Shown piece by piece: positions 9,300-19,129 of a stretch of DNA of 30,311 bases. Source of the stretch: Chara braunii (taxonomy: Eukaryota > Streptophyta > Charophyceae > Charales > Characeae); assembly GCA_003427395.1 (NCBI GenBank), contig BFEA01000270.1:1973095-2003405 (forward strand). The letters run 5' to 3'. The position numbers and the translations under genes are program-made. Below the pieces are notes generated by a model. The model did not search any database. It was not told where the DNA came from and saw only the letters and a program-made list of their open reading frames with translations. How positions within the stretch are numbered: position 1 is the stretch's first letter; every line of letters starts with the position of its first letter.

Positions 9300-11440
9300 G
9301 GTCATGGTCGATCTGGAGCTTTGGCCCCGATGGGCGAGGGAGGCTACATCTGACACTGAGAGTTCGAGAACTATTCCCTGGGATCGACGGACGCGTTACA
9401 GGCGCCACCCAATCGGGAGGAGGATTAGGCGACGTTTGTTGAATAGGTCTGTGGGGACTCATACGGACTTTCCAGACACAGGGGCGAGATGTACGGCTGA
9501 GGCCGAGACTAGTGTTTCGCATCCAATTGTTTTGGACTGAATGCAGCTACTTCTTTTATTTCTGCCAGACAGTGTTTCATGAGTTTCTTCTTGCATTGGT
9601 CACGGTCTGCTACGGTACTTGTTTTCGTGGATGTGGACTGACATGTTTTGTGCAGGTTACAGGAGCCCCGACTGACCCTTCCGCGGACGACAGACGCGGC
9701 GCGAGGCATACGGTTCGGACGGCGTGCCGGCAGACCCCTTCTACCGGTCGACAACGTGTCAGAGAACCCCTATAGACTACAAGGGCATATGCTTGCGCCT
9801 AACGTTACATTTGGACGATAATCGTCGAGAGTTGAGACTCGGGAGGCGACAAATAGAGGTTATAGGCCACCTTATACTTGTACCTTTGCAGGAGATTGAA
9901 ATATGGTTTACCCTGGGCGGTGTCAGTAGGAAATGGTGAATATATGAAGTCTTAGGTCGTTTCATTTTAAACCATAAGCTAGGTCGTTCGGTGACAGGTC
10001 GTTCTGTAATACGAGTTGTGTTTGGGCCTCCGACCCCAACGCTCTATCCTTTGGATGTTAGGCGGTGGACTTTGCCCAAATTCGTTATTATTCAGTTGTA
10101 TAGAGGATTTGTCATTTTAACGCGATCCTTTTAGGAGACTTCACGTGCTCTCAAATTGGGATTTTAACCCCGTTTTTGAAACGTGTATTTTACTTCATGC
10201 GCACGATGAGGTCTCTTGAAGAGGATATGGTAAAAAATATCGTAAATGCTACCTGCTAGATAGATTGTCTCACGACGGACAACTTGGTCTATTGTTGTCG
10301 GCGACGCGCAGAAATGAGATATGCCAGTTTATAGGAAATAAGATTACTGTTCAAGACAAATATAAAGGCATGATTTGTGATTTCTGACGAGTTAGGTTTA
10401 TTGACGGAGTATAAGGACAGAGTAAGCAATGTCAGGTCGATCGTCTCCGGGGACGATTATACTGAGACAATTGGTAAATGAATGGTTTATAGTAACAGTT
10501 TCACTCATGATTCACATTAATGAGAATCTGAGTGAAGAAGCGTGTCAAAAACTGACAAAAAACTCTGTCGACGAACAAAGAGCGGATGTACTAACCTTTG
10601 TTACATTTCATATAAAATCTGTTACGAACTTATGATATGGTCTTATTTTATTTACATGATACATGATTGATAACATTTTGTTATTTATTACTAGATTATT
10701 TTATTTACCTTTGTTGTCCTTCGAGTCTTCTCGTTTTTTGCCTACAGTTTACCGGGCAACTCGTTTTGACGATATACACCACAACTTTGCGAGCACCCTG
10801 CTACGGTTTTCTCTGGTTAGCTCGAGCGGCAGTGGTCCAGACCATCACTACGAGGCCAATGGTGTCATCGACATATCTGGAGTGTATTTTTTGGCTGTGA
10901 CAAATCTTTCTTTATTTCGTTGGTGTTTTGTTGGTTACTGATGAGGTGTGAATGAAGCGTGCGTCAAGTTTTCATCTGGAGTGGGTGAGGGCTTTGATTT
11001 TCGTCACGGGTACCCTGAGAGAAGTGGTTGGTGTCCACCTCAGTTGATCAATTTTCGGGCAGTCCTTTATGCTTAACCACAACCGCGGTTAAAGTGGATT
11101 ATCGTTTACAATGTAATTAGTTAGGGGATTCTATAGACTGTTGAGGGTTTAATGTCCTGATGACTCCGTGAAACTCCAACGAAATAGTTTCTCACAGACC
11201 CTCGTTGTTTGTCCTTTTCTCCCTCTCTGCCTACGGAACGGGCCGAATAGCCGAACGCGAACTCCCGAATGTTCCGCACCCCCTCTCGACGCGTTCGACC
11301 GAACACGGAAAAAAAAAAATAAAAAAAAAATGAATTCCAAAACATCTGAAAAAAATATATGTTATGCAGGAAAATAAACTAAACAACATTTGCCCCACCG
11401 TTGCATCTAAATTCTTTACCAAATTTAAAATAAAAATCAA
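9300..11440. other. Intergenic stretch, no gene recognised
   Basis: Short ORFs only, the longest in the stretch under 100 codons, with no recognisable motif. The DNA becomes AT-rich toward the right. A GC-rich patch at 11,230-11,310 (with GAATGTTCCG) resembles one at 11,895-11,985 (with GAATGTTCCGG), which hints at a dispersed repeat. Confidence 0.55.
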
Positions 11441-11880
11441 ATACTAAAAATAATTTAAATAAATAATAATAATAAAAATTAGAAAAAATAAAACGAGAAT
11501 GAAATTATTGAGTGGGCGAGCATGTTTTTGACACCACCATCTTTGGCGATTTTTCATGTTTTTTTGGTTGTGACAAATGCCATGAAAATTTATGTATATG
11601 TATCTTACATAATAGAGAATTTACAAATAAAGTTTGAAAAAATAATAATTTTTTTTCATGCCCCGAAATAAACAAAAAACAAAAAGTGAAAAGGGAGAAA
11701 AAACAAATTAGTGAGTGGGCAAAGCAAGTTTTGACACCACCATCTTTGTCGATTTTTCATTTTTGTTTGGTTGAACATAATAGCTTCAAAATTAAGGGGG
11801 ACATACCTTACATCACAAAGAACTCACAAAACAAAATTGAGAAAACAATAATAATATTTAGGTGCCAAAATATTTTTTTG
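11440..11880. repeat. AT-rich tandem duplication, about 202-bp period
   Basis: The segment GAGTGGGC...GACACCACCATCTTTG.CGATTTTTCAT appears from about 11,511 and again from about 11,713. Each copy is followed by similar A/T-rich sequence. Two diverged monomers are visible. The left boundary is uncertain because of the AT bias. Confidence 0.75.
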
Positions 11881-11985
11881 CGGGGTCCAAAACCCTTCAG
11901 GTTCGGGCCCCGTACGGGGGCTCGAACGCGCGAATGTTCCGGGGTCAGCTTAGGGGCCTCCGTACGTTCGGCCTGGCTACCCTGT

Positions 11986-12063
11986 GTATATATATATATA
12001 TTATATATATAATATATATATATTGTATATATATATATTATATATATTACATATATATATATA
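11986..12063. repeat. (AT)n microsatellite at the element 3' end
   Basis: About 78 bp of TA repeats with occasional TT or GT interruptions, running directly into ATATATTGTCACATA. That sequence is where the two PLE copies begin to align, so the microsatellite marks the 3' end of copy 1 (minus orientation). Confidence 0.95.
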
Positions 12064-12302
12064 TTGTCACATAACAATGAGTTAAAAGAGTGCACTTTGT
12101 GAAAGAAAGGGTAAACAACAAAAAAACAAGGGCACATTGAAACGATTCAATGAAACGATTCAATTTCTCATTCTTCTTTTAACTCCCCCTACACTGTGTC
12201 TCCCAAGTATAAGGCTCGCCACGTTAATGAAGTTGAGCACGAGCTGCCCTCACCCCCGTGTGCCATAACAGTTCACTTGTACGTTGTGAGAAAGAGGCAG
12301 AG

Positions 12303-12760
12303 TTAAGGGGGAGGGGATAAACACGGGGAAGAAAGATGGAGAGAAGACAAACAAGGAATGATAAAGGGAAAGTACAGAGTGTGGAGTGAAAATACAGACA
12401 AAAGAGGATACGAAAAGGTACAAGATTGAGTCTGTCCTTGACGACAGAGAGGACATACATTGTAAGGATGAGGTGGATGAACACATGGAATACCTAGCTG
12501 AGCATTCTCAGTACAACAATTGCCACAGCGACTGGCATTGAGCATGCCCACCATACACCCCTGACAAATGGCATTGCAGGCCAAAATGAAGGAAGAACGG
12601 TCACCACAAAACACCATGCATTCAATATAGCACCACTGGCTACAAAATGAACATATAGTGTCCGGATGCGGAGGGTGCCTGCAGTCAGGAATGGAGGGAC
12701 AGTCCTTCGCACGCATGGGTGTAGAAACCAGGTTATTGTAGTGATTGTGACGAAGGCGAT
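12303..12760 (-). pseudogene. Cys/His-rich zinc-binding tail of PLE copy 1
   Basis: Open in one frame from the end of the Josephin-like domain. It has two copies of a C-x-H-P-P-H-P-x4-C-x2-C module, DCRHPPHPDTICSFC and PCVHPPHPYNVCPLC, separated by about 50 residues rich in Cys (ECMVFCGD, CNAICQGC, GNCCTEN). The spacing suggests RING-like or treble-clef zinc binding. It is followed by Ser/Pro/Leu-rich sequence and a stop. Copy 1 preserves the second module in frame, whereas copy 2 needs a frameshift to reach it. Zinc binding is inferred from the residue pattern. Confidence 0.6.
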
Positions 12761-12860
12761 TACGGCTACAGCCGAGTGAAATAATGTTTGTAACCGTGCA
12801 AAGGAGAAGGTTGCAGAGTGTTGGTACATTGTCTTGTTGCGGCATGGGGCCAGATGAATG

Positions 12861-13300
12861 ATCTTCGACATAAAAGAGATTGTGAATGGTTTGTTGTGGC
12901 AAGAAAACAACATCATTATGTAAGAAATTAGTGACATAGTCATGGCACGGACCATGGCGCCGTTGTCCCACAGCTCCCAGTGGTAAGAAGCATATACAAC
13001 GACCATGTAATGGCCAGGTCTGTGCACAGTGCTGACGGAGATGTGGGATGAAGGATTAAACCACTCACCTGCTCGAGCATTGCGTAGTGCAAGTTGGCGA
13101 TTCCTCATTGCTACTTGCAGGACATAAATGGTAAAGCCTCCTTCCCTAGTATAATTACTATCGTCTAGCTGTAGTTGGGAAAGATCAACCTCAAGCTGAA
13201 GGGCGATTGCAAGGAAGTCTGACGGTGTTTAAAACGGGCGGTGGAGAACGTGAAGACATATATAACTTGTCGTCAGACAAGGAAAAATTGGTGAGGTTCT
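12861..13300 (-). pseudogene. Josephin-like cysteine protease domain, copy 1 (catalytic Cys lost)
   Basis: This is homologous to the open domain of copy 2. The region after ENLTN, where copy 2 has LCGMTA, carries an extra base and several substitutions, so both the Cys codon and the frame are lost. Downstream blocks are recognisable: RNARAGEWFNPSSH, GHYMVVVYASYHWELWDN and, after a one-base deletion near 12,935, NFLHNDVVFLPQQT and NLFYVED. The His and the W-x3-(N/D) geometry survive. The linker between RT and this domain (13,300-14,180) is low-complexity and includes the artificial duplication. Confidence 0.7.
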
Positions 13301-13556
13301 CAGAATGGTGTATTGGATGCTGGCCAACAATTTGAAGATCACATAGATGATGTTGCAAGCCCCAACTGTGTTGGGTTGTTTGCTGGTTAGTCATTTTTCG
13401 ATCAACCATATGGTCTAGTCGCGGCGGGGTAGAAATTTGCAGTTCATTCGAACAATGTTGGTTGACCATTTGCAGATCCCTCATCTGGTCTGCGTCTTGT
13501 GGGGTCAACTACAATCCGAGCAGATCATGTTCTAATCCCTTAGCGTTCGGGGCCCC

Positions 13557-13759
13557 ATCCTGAGGAGGAACTATCCCTGGAGTTGGGAGAGCTGATGTAG
13601 CCTTTTGGAACAAAGGAACCGCAACAATCTATGGAGAAGGCACAAAGTAGATGTGTATAAGAGACAGATCCTGAGGAGGAACTATCCCTGGAGTTGGGAG
13701 AGCTGATGTAGCCTTTTGGAACAAAGGAACCGCAACAATCTATGGAGAAGGCACAAAGT
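13557..13759. repeat. Exact 92-bp direct duplication flanking a Tn5 mosaic end
   Basis: 13,557-13,648 and 13,668-13,759 are identical for 92 bases. They are separated by exactly the 19-base AGATGTGTATAAGAGACAG. The homologous place in copy 2 (about 20,320-20,415) has the sequence once, without the 19-mer. The duplication is therefore very likely artificial. It adds 111 bp, which keeps the frame. Confidence 0.95.
13649..13667 (+). other. Tn5 mosaic end / Nextera adapter sequence (assembly artefact)
   Basis: AGATGTGTATAAGAGACAG is a perfect match to the 19-bp hyperactive Tn5 mosaic end used in tagmentation and mate-pair library kits. A chance 19-mer match is implausible, and no Tn5 or IS50 genes are nearby. 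It should be masked. Confidence 0.95.
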
Positions 13760-14179
13760 GAATTGGGGTAGACAAAGAAGCAGGCCGCTGATCCCTGGCC
13801 AAGTGGCGATGTTGTGCATGTCGTCGACGATGATACACAATAAGAGGAGTGGCGATGTTTCTAACAGAAGATGTCAATGGCAATGAAGGCGGAACAACGG
13901 GAACAACGGGAACAAGAGAATTAGTTCTCAAATGAGACCGTGAAGAGGATGGGGGTGGTGAGAAGGAATGCAGTCGCTTGTGGCCAAGCACAAAAAGCGA
14001 TGAAAGGAGGGTAAATTTGGCAAGATTTCGAAACATAGGACGTGAGTGTCAGAGAGACTGTGAGCTTCTTTGTGCTGGGGATGGGGAAGACGAAAGTTGT
14101 AGCAGCAAAAAATATAGTACGGGGAATTCCAGCCAACAGTAAGAAAGGAAGTTACAATAGGAACTGCAGTAGAGGCAAC

Positions 14180-15907
14180 TTCCGTAGCACAAACTTGTTC
14201 AAATCTGGTCAATTCCTCAGTGAACACATTTGTCGGTTGATGGGATGGGATATTGGAGGTAACATTTGGATAGCGAATGACAGAGAAATCCCAAGCATCC
14301 GATTTATCAAACACGCTCATATGAAGCGAGCCATCAGAACATAACCGTAGATGCATACCTAAGAAGGTATACGAGTTATCAGTCACAAAAGTTTCCGTCC
14401 ACTTAAGCCCATAGTGTTTTGAAGGAGGAGGTAATTTCCCTTATGAAACAATATCATGAATGAGGCGATAAGTAAAAGCATATCGCTGAGCGGTTTGGAG
14501 ATCATGTTGACGGATGTCATCAACAAAGCGTGCTTCATCCCAATAGAGTGTCCCCATTGGAATACCGATGATGTGCTTCTGAAGAGTGTCAACTTTAGTA
14601 TACAAAAAAGTGTGTTGTCCATTGATCAGACTGAGGTTCTCGAATAACCATGTTCATGACTTGCAACTCGAATGCGTGTAAGTATGCTGAAGGGCATAAA
14701 AGCATAGGCTTCATCAAAAAATTTTGCCACATTATTCGGAATGCAGCCATGAGGAAGGTTGATGTACATTGTGGTAAAATCAACCGTGTGAGGAGAGAGG
14801 CCGCGAAGAGAATATGCATTGTTTTTCAGGTCAATTGCCACCTCATTTACACCCTGGACGATCCAACACATTCGAATATCAACCTGTTAATAGAGCTTAG
14901 TGTCTTTCTCGCGAAGAGTAAGATCACTCCTTGCAAAGCAGCATTGAGATACGACGAAGTAGTCGTTGAGCTAGCCAAGGGTTTGTGAGGAGGCCGTTCA
15001 TGAATGGTGCAAATTGTAGGACGAGGGCAAGCGCGTCGGGGGACAACACCGTTCTTTTGTGTCGTGACTCCAAAAATGTTGCGAAGAGCTGAAGGAAACT
15101 TGTGAGTTTTGAGCACATAGTAAAGGTAAGGTAGAGTATCATTGTGGGTGTAACCCCAATGGTGATTCCATATTACATGGTGGTCAAGGACATCAGCAAC
15201 AGACTCATAGGGACGAGTATAAGTGAGACTTTCCAAACGGGTAAAGAGGCGAAACAAATACCAATTATCGCAACAAATTGTCAAATTGTGGGATGTTTTG
15301 TCCACAGGCACAATGACGAAGTGTTGTTGAAGATGGCGCAAGGAAGCATGTGTAGAACGAAGTGCAAGTGGTTGTCTCCCATGATTAGAAGACAAAGACA
15401 CATTGGATTGACAATGTGCAAGAATTGCACAACGCCAGTTGTTCAGCTTCTGAGAAAACGATGAGAAAAAAACACATCGAGAGTGTCTGACCAACACTCT
15501 TTTGTAGTCGACAATGTAGCCATCAAGTCCTATTGCCAGTGCTTGAAGCACATCAACAGTCTCCAAGTTCAAGCGATACTTAAAACCTTCTTGAAAAAAC
15601 TTGCGAAGGTTATCGTCCGAGATGATATTGTAGTTAACAGACACAACATGGTCATCCACAAGATGAGAACAATGCAAAGGCTATGTGGCATCGCAGTTCG
15701 AGGAGTCCGGTAAGGTCATGCCAGGCGTAAGTTTGTAGTGCGAACTGCCTCATGTGAATGTACGACCTTAATATTGTCAGTAAATGGGTCACGCGGTCGT
15801 GTTGTGTATCGTTGGCAGGTATGCTGGGATTTTCGGATGAGGCACTCGAGTTCTCGAATGTATGCTGTCATGTCCACATTGGAAACATTGTTATAAAGCC
15901 ATTGCAA
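14180..15907 (-). pseudogene. Penelope-like reverse transcriptase of copy 1 (frameshifts, stop)
   Basis: The N-terminal part (15,677-14,847) has FVIVPVDKTSHNL (residues 120-132 of that ORF), the PLE fingers block with the DK pair, then LPYLYYVLKTHKFP (182-195), the usual P-K-x-H-K block. After a frameshift near 14,870 comes motif A, VDFTTMYINLPH, with its Asp. Motif B follows in another frame as HIIGIPMGT, then about ten residues appear deleted before LYWDEARF. Motif C reads TYRLIHDI where R-Y-I-D-D is expected, so the first catalytic Asp is His. A TAA (14,441-14,443) follows at once. The thumb-side block FLGMHLRL..DGSLHMSVFDK and SNIP...LTRFEQVC is conserved. 15,716-15,907 is open in the same direction and probably belongs to the N-terminal extension. 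Confidence 0.8.
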
Positions 15908-16092
15908 AAGTCGTGCCCGCCACGCTGGTTGTGCCCGCTCAATGTCAGCCTTGACACGACACCAGTTACCGAAAGCAGCTCAATTGAGAAGTCGATGCAG
16001 TGAGGTACGAATTATGAGTTGGGGACCCGGACGAAGATCAACAACAAATAACCTAATCGAAGGCGTTAGCAAGAGAGGTAAAGAGTGAGAGG

Positions 16093-16214
16093 GTGTTGGC
16101 AAAAGAGGTTCAGTTAAGAGCCAACGGGTGTTGGCAAAAGAGGTGCAGTTAAGAGCCAACAGGTGTTGGCAAAAGAGGTGCAGTTAAGAGCCAACGGGTG
16201 TTGGCAAAAGGGGT
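16093..16214. repeat. 35-bp tandem repeat in the PLE spacer, about 3.5 copies
   Basis: GTGTTGGCAAAAGAGGT followed by CAGTTAAGAGCCAACGG repeats at 16,093, 16,128 and 16,163, with a partial copy at 16,198. It lies between the nuclease and RT coding parts. The period is not a multiple of three, so each copy shifts the frame. Confidence 0.92.
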
Positions 16215-16352
16215 GATGTGTGAGAAGGATCAGTTGATGCAGGAACAAGTGGAGCAGAGGGGTGCCGAGCAGAAGAGGACTGAGCAACAAACGGGCGAGG
16301 ACCCATTTGTGTCCAGCGATGAGGACGAAAGTGTCATCGCGGAAATGGCAGT

Positions 16353-16998
16353 CTAGTAATTGGGAGGACTTCGTTGAAACCAACGGGGTGAAGCGTTCGG
16401 AGTTTCTGAACCCAAAAAAATTGGCGGGGTGCAGCAGCCCGCCGAAAGAGGGCATAAAGCCGCATAATCAACAAAACCTCCAAACATATGATAAAGAGTA
16501 GGATTGATGCATTCCACGGTCCAAGCCACAAAGTTGAATGCTGGTTGTCTACACATTGCGCGATACAGATGGCGATGGCGAAAAACAGCAGAAGAGTGTC
16601 GTGTATGCCAATCCTCTTGCAGCCGTAGGTGTGCAGAATACATCGCCTGTCTAACATAAAAAACGTCCAGAAGGCAAATGAACAATTGCATACATCACTC
16701 CTCGAGTAGTGAGGGGGTCCACACTTGATTGAAGAAGTTGTTGATCAACACCTCGCAGTTGCAACTCAAACTTCTCTGTTTGCACAACATTGTTAAGATG
16801 ACAGAGTTGTTTCTTGAGCCACCCTCCTGCAGAATACAAGTTAGTATTCCACCGTAGGTGTGCATGCCAATCTACACGATGAGAGGCAGATGCCAGACAG
16901 TTCGACATGTGAGCATGAGCAAACGCAACATAATGTCCAGGAGGAAAGCTTGGTATAGCACCTGCCATGCTACCACCCACCTGCCCAACCCGATCCAC
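16353..16998 (-). pseudogene. GIY-YIG endonuclease domain of PLE copy 1 (frameshifted)
   Basis: The first half, in one frame, ends RGVMYAIVHLPSGRF. The second half continues in another frame from FYVRQAMYSAHLRLQEDW. The break sits in a T-run near 16,650. Together they give the family pattern: a GIY-like strand, a YVG-Q strand, the helix with catalytic Arg (HLRL), a His-rich stretch (WHTRH...RHRHLYRAMC) and the Glu of AWTVECI. The YVG glycine is Arg here (YVR), a G-to-A type change. Upstream Cys/His residues (HAHMSNC, HRVDWHAH) could belong to the zinc-binding segment that often accompanies this nuclease, but this is inference. The domain nicks DNA to prime reverse transcription. Confidence 0.75.
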
Positions 16999-16999
16999 A

Positions 17000-17021
17000 G
17001 GGTGATGGGGTTGGGTTTGGG
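17000..17021 (+). other. G-quadruplex motif near the PLE 5' boundary
   Basis: GGG-TGAT-GGG-GTT-GGG-TTT-GGG fits a four-tract G3 motif with short loops. It lies in GGGT-rich DNA where PLE coding similarity ends, and would be C-rich on the element's coding strand. Confidence 0.6.
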
Positions 17022-17653
17022 TCTACCTATGCCTTCTTGGGTGGGTGATGAGCGCATGCAGCTATTGGGCATTTCTGGGTCAAGGGAGGGTCAACATGAC
17101 AACATATGCTCTGGGTCACCCGTCGGGTGAGTAACATCTCAATGAGACGTTGGTTTGGGTCACCCGACCCACAGACTCAGGACCACCCAAAAAAATGACC
17201 CCCCCTTCCCTCCACATGGCCCCCATCCTTTGGTGCCTTCCACCTTCTCCCCATAAAAAAAAAGGGAGCCCTTGGGTCCACCTTTACAGTGCACAGGCCC
17301 GAGGTTGAGAGAAAAGAAAAAGCGTGCCTGGGTACACTTGCTCAGGCACTAAAAGAAGAACGTCGGGGCAAAACAAATAAGGTGCGGTCCAACAGTCCCG
17401 CCCCTCGCCTAGACACTAGAAGAAGAACGTCAGGGCCAAAAAAAAAAGGGCACACTCCACCGATCCAGCCCCTCACCTGGTTTCTTATTTACGGATCTAG
17501 CCACAGTAGGCGGCTAGATCGGTCCACTTTGAACTTTGGCACAAACAGAGAGAATCCAGCCCCTTACCATTGCTCTACAGAGTGACACTGGGAATCGGCG
17601 CAAGGTAGAGCGGTGGCGACATGGTGGAGTCGTCGTGGGCGCGGCTGCATCAA

Positions 17654-17657
<4 letters not shown>
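17022..17657. other. Non-coding stretch with a 66-67-bp duplication
   Basis: CACTARAAGAAGAACGTC begins two diverged units at about 17,347 and 17,412, each ending CCCCTCRCCT. The rest is GGGT/ACCC-rich sequence and A-runs. No gene recognised. Confidence 0.6.
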
Positions 17658-17696
<39 letters not shown>

Positions 17697-17726
17697 NNNN
17701 NNNNNNNNNNNNNNNNNNNNNNNNNN

Positions 17727-17812
<86 letters not shown>

Positions 17813-17813
17813 G
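17658..17813. repeat. (GA)n microsatellite with a 30-N assembly gap
   Basis: GA runs lie on both sides of undetermined bases 17,697-17,726. The true tract length is unknown. Confidence 0.98.
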
Positions 17814-18075
17814 GCAGGGTGTAAGGAACTCGCTTGGGCGGGTGCAGGTGCGTGCGGGTGGCAAAACTTTGGGTTTCAGGTGCAGGTGGGTAATGATGTT
17901 CTCACGGGTGCGGGTTGGTCTGGGTGAGGACATTTTTTGGGTGGTGGGTGGATTGGGTGCGGGGTTGAAATTTCAGACGATATTTTGGGTGGGTGGGGTT
18001 GTCTAGAGGTTGAAATGATAATTCTTGGGCCGGGTGGGCGGTAAAAGAATCAATTGGGCGGGTTGGGTCACGGGT
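17814..18075. other. GGGT-rich G-quadruplex-prone DNA
   Basis: Dense GGGT, GGGTGGG and GCGGGT words. 17,938-17,963 holds GGGTGGTGGGTGGATTGGGTG followed by CGGGG, which fits a four-tract G-quadruplex pattern. It matches the style of 16,980-17,170 across the GA tract. Confidence 0.55.
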
Positions 18076-18838
18076 GAGGAAAAAAAGAAAATGGTCATTG
18101 GCCACCTCTGGAAAGGGGGAGCTCAGTTTGAATGTGAAACTGCATCTCCTGACGAGTGTGCTCACAGTAGCAATGCCAATAGCCTTGCACCGATAGACCA
18201 ACAGTGCCTACATAAAAGGTGTCACCAAGCAATTTTGACACACGCATGAACCAGCGTAGAAGGATTATCCCAAGGAATAGGGAACAAGAGGTGAGTGGGC
18301 ATGGGGGCAGTCACCCGGGTGTGGCGAACCTTACGCGAGCCGTAACTATACCCATTGCACAGGAAAGGGGTGAAACCCGTGCCCTTGCAGTGACCGCCAT
18401 TACAATCACACCATGCACAAAAGAAAAAAAAAGGTGTACAAAATGGTTGTACACAACAAATAGACATAACGGAATCTACACGAAGAGGCGTACAACAGAA
18501 ATAAACATAGTTACAATACCAAGCTTACCTGAAAGGACAAACAACCAAGCAGAACTTACGAACAACATCGGTCATAAGAAAGACTAGAGAAACTAAGTTT
18601 ACCATGAAAACAGCCAAATAGTCATACAACTCCTGCAAGGGACGCGTGAGGTTTGTCAATATAGGCAAAAAAAAACCGAAAAAGGTGTGAGAAAAAAAAC
18701 AAGATAAAAATACCGATATAGGAGGTAAGAAGGAAAACAAAACGTCTTCCACAAGAAACAGTCAATGCCTGGCTGTACAGGCCCGATGCTCGCCGCTCAT
18801 TCTGCGAGAGCAGAGGACTAGCAACATCGAAGAATATA
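18076..18838. other. Intergenic stretch, possible Cys-rich remnant on the minus strand
   Basis: On the minus strand, about 18,467-18,222 is open and holds a Cys cluster (CAWCDCNGGHCKG and FLCNGYSYG). It could be a fragment of another element's zinc-binding region, but there is nothing else to support it. The rest is A-rich with no gene. Confidence 0.25.
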
Positions 18839-19129
18839 TTGTCACATAGAGCGCACTTTGCAAAAAAAATGATAACAAAACAAAAAACAAGGGTACATTG
18901 AAACCGTTCAATTTCTTATTCTTCTTTCCAACTCCCCATACACTGTGCCTCTCAAGTATAAGACTCGCCACGTTGATGACGTTGAGCGCGAGCTGCCCCC
19001 ATCCCCGTGTGCCATAACAACCCACTTGTACGCTATGAGAACGAGGAAGAGTGAAGGGGGAGGGATAAACACAGTGAAAAGAGATGGAAAGAAGACACAC
19101 GAAGAATGATAAACGAAAAGTAAGAAAAA

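Larger units (their letters stand above)
12062..17000 (-). mobile_element. Penelope-like retroelement (N-terminal GIY-YIG type), copy 1, decayed
   Basis: On the minus strand, in order, it has a GIY-YIG nuclease (about 16,500-16,710), a spacer, a reverse transcriptase with PLE signatures (about 14,180-15,680), a linker, a Josephin-like cysteine protease (about 12,861-13,300) and a Cys/His-rich tail (about 12,480-12,760). A nuclease ahead of the RT is the arrangement described for PLEs of the green lineage and protists (Chlamys-like). Copy 2 at 18,839-21,345 aligns with the 3' 2.3 kb, which fixes the 3' boundary at about 12,062. The 5' boundary is less certain and lies near 17,000, where coding similarity stops and GGGT-rich DNA begins. 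Several frameshifts, one clear in-frame stop and altered catalytic residues show it is inactive. Confidence 0.8.

Noticed and set aside
8276-9522. Several 150-214 codon ORFs on both strands
   Set aside because: Stop-poor minisatellite units open many frames at once. There is no codon bias, start context or domain.
11157-11195. CCTGATGA...CGAAA arrangement that looks like a hammerhead ribozyme core (PLEs often carry them)
   Set aside because: The bases between CTGATGA and GAAA cannot form stem II, and stems I and III do not close. It is also outside the PLE boundaries and on the other strand.
14042-14344. Plus-strand ORFs across the PLE copies (also 15,144-15,464 and 20,000-20,349)
   Set aside because: They are antisense shadows of the RT, Josephin-like and linker coding sequence.
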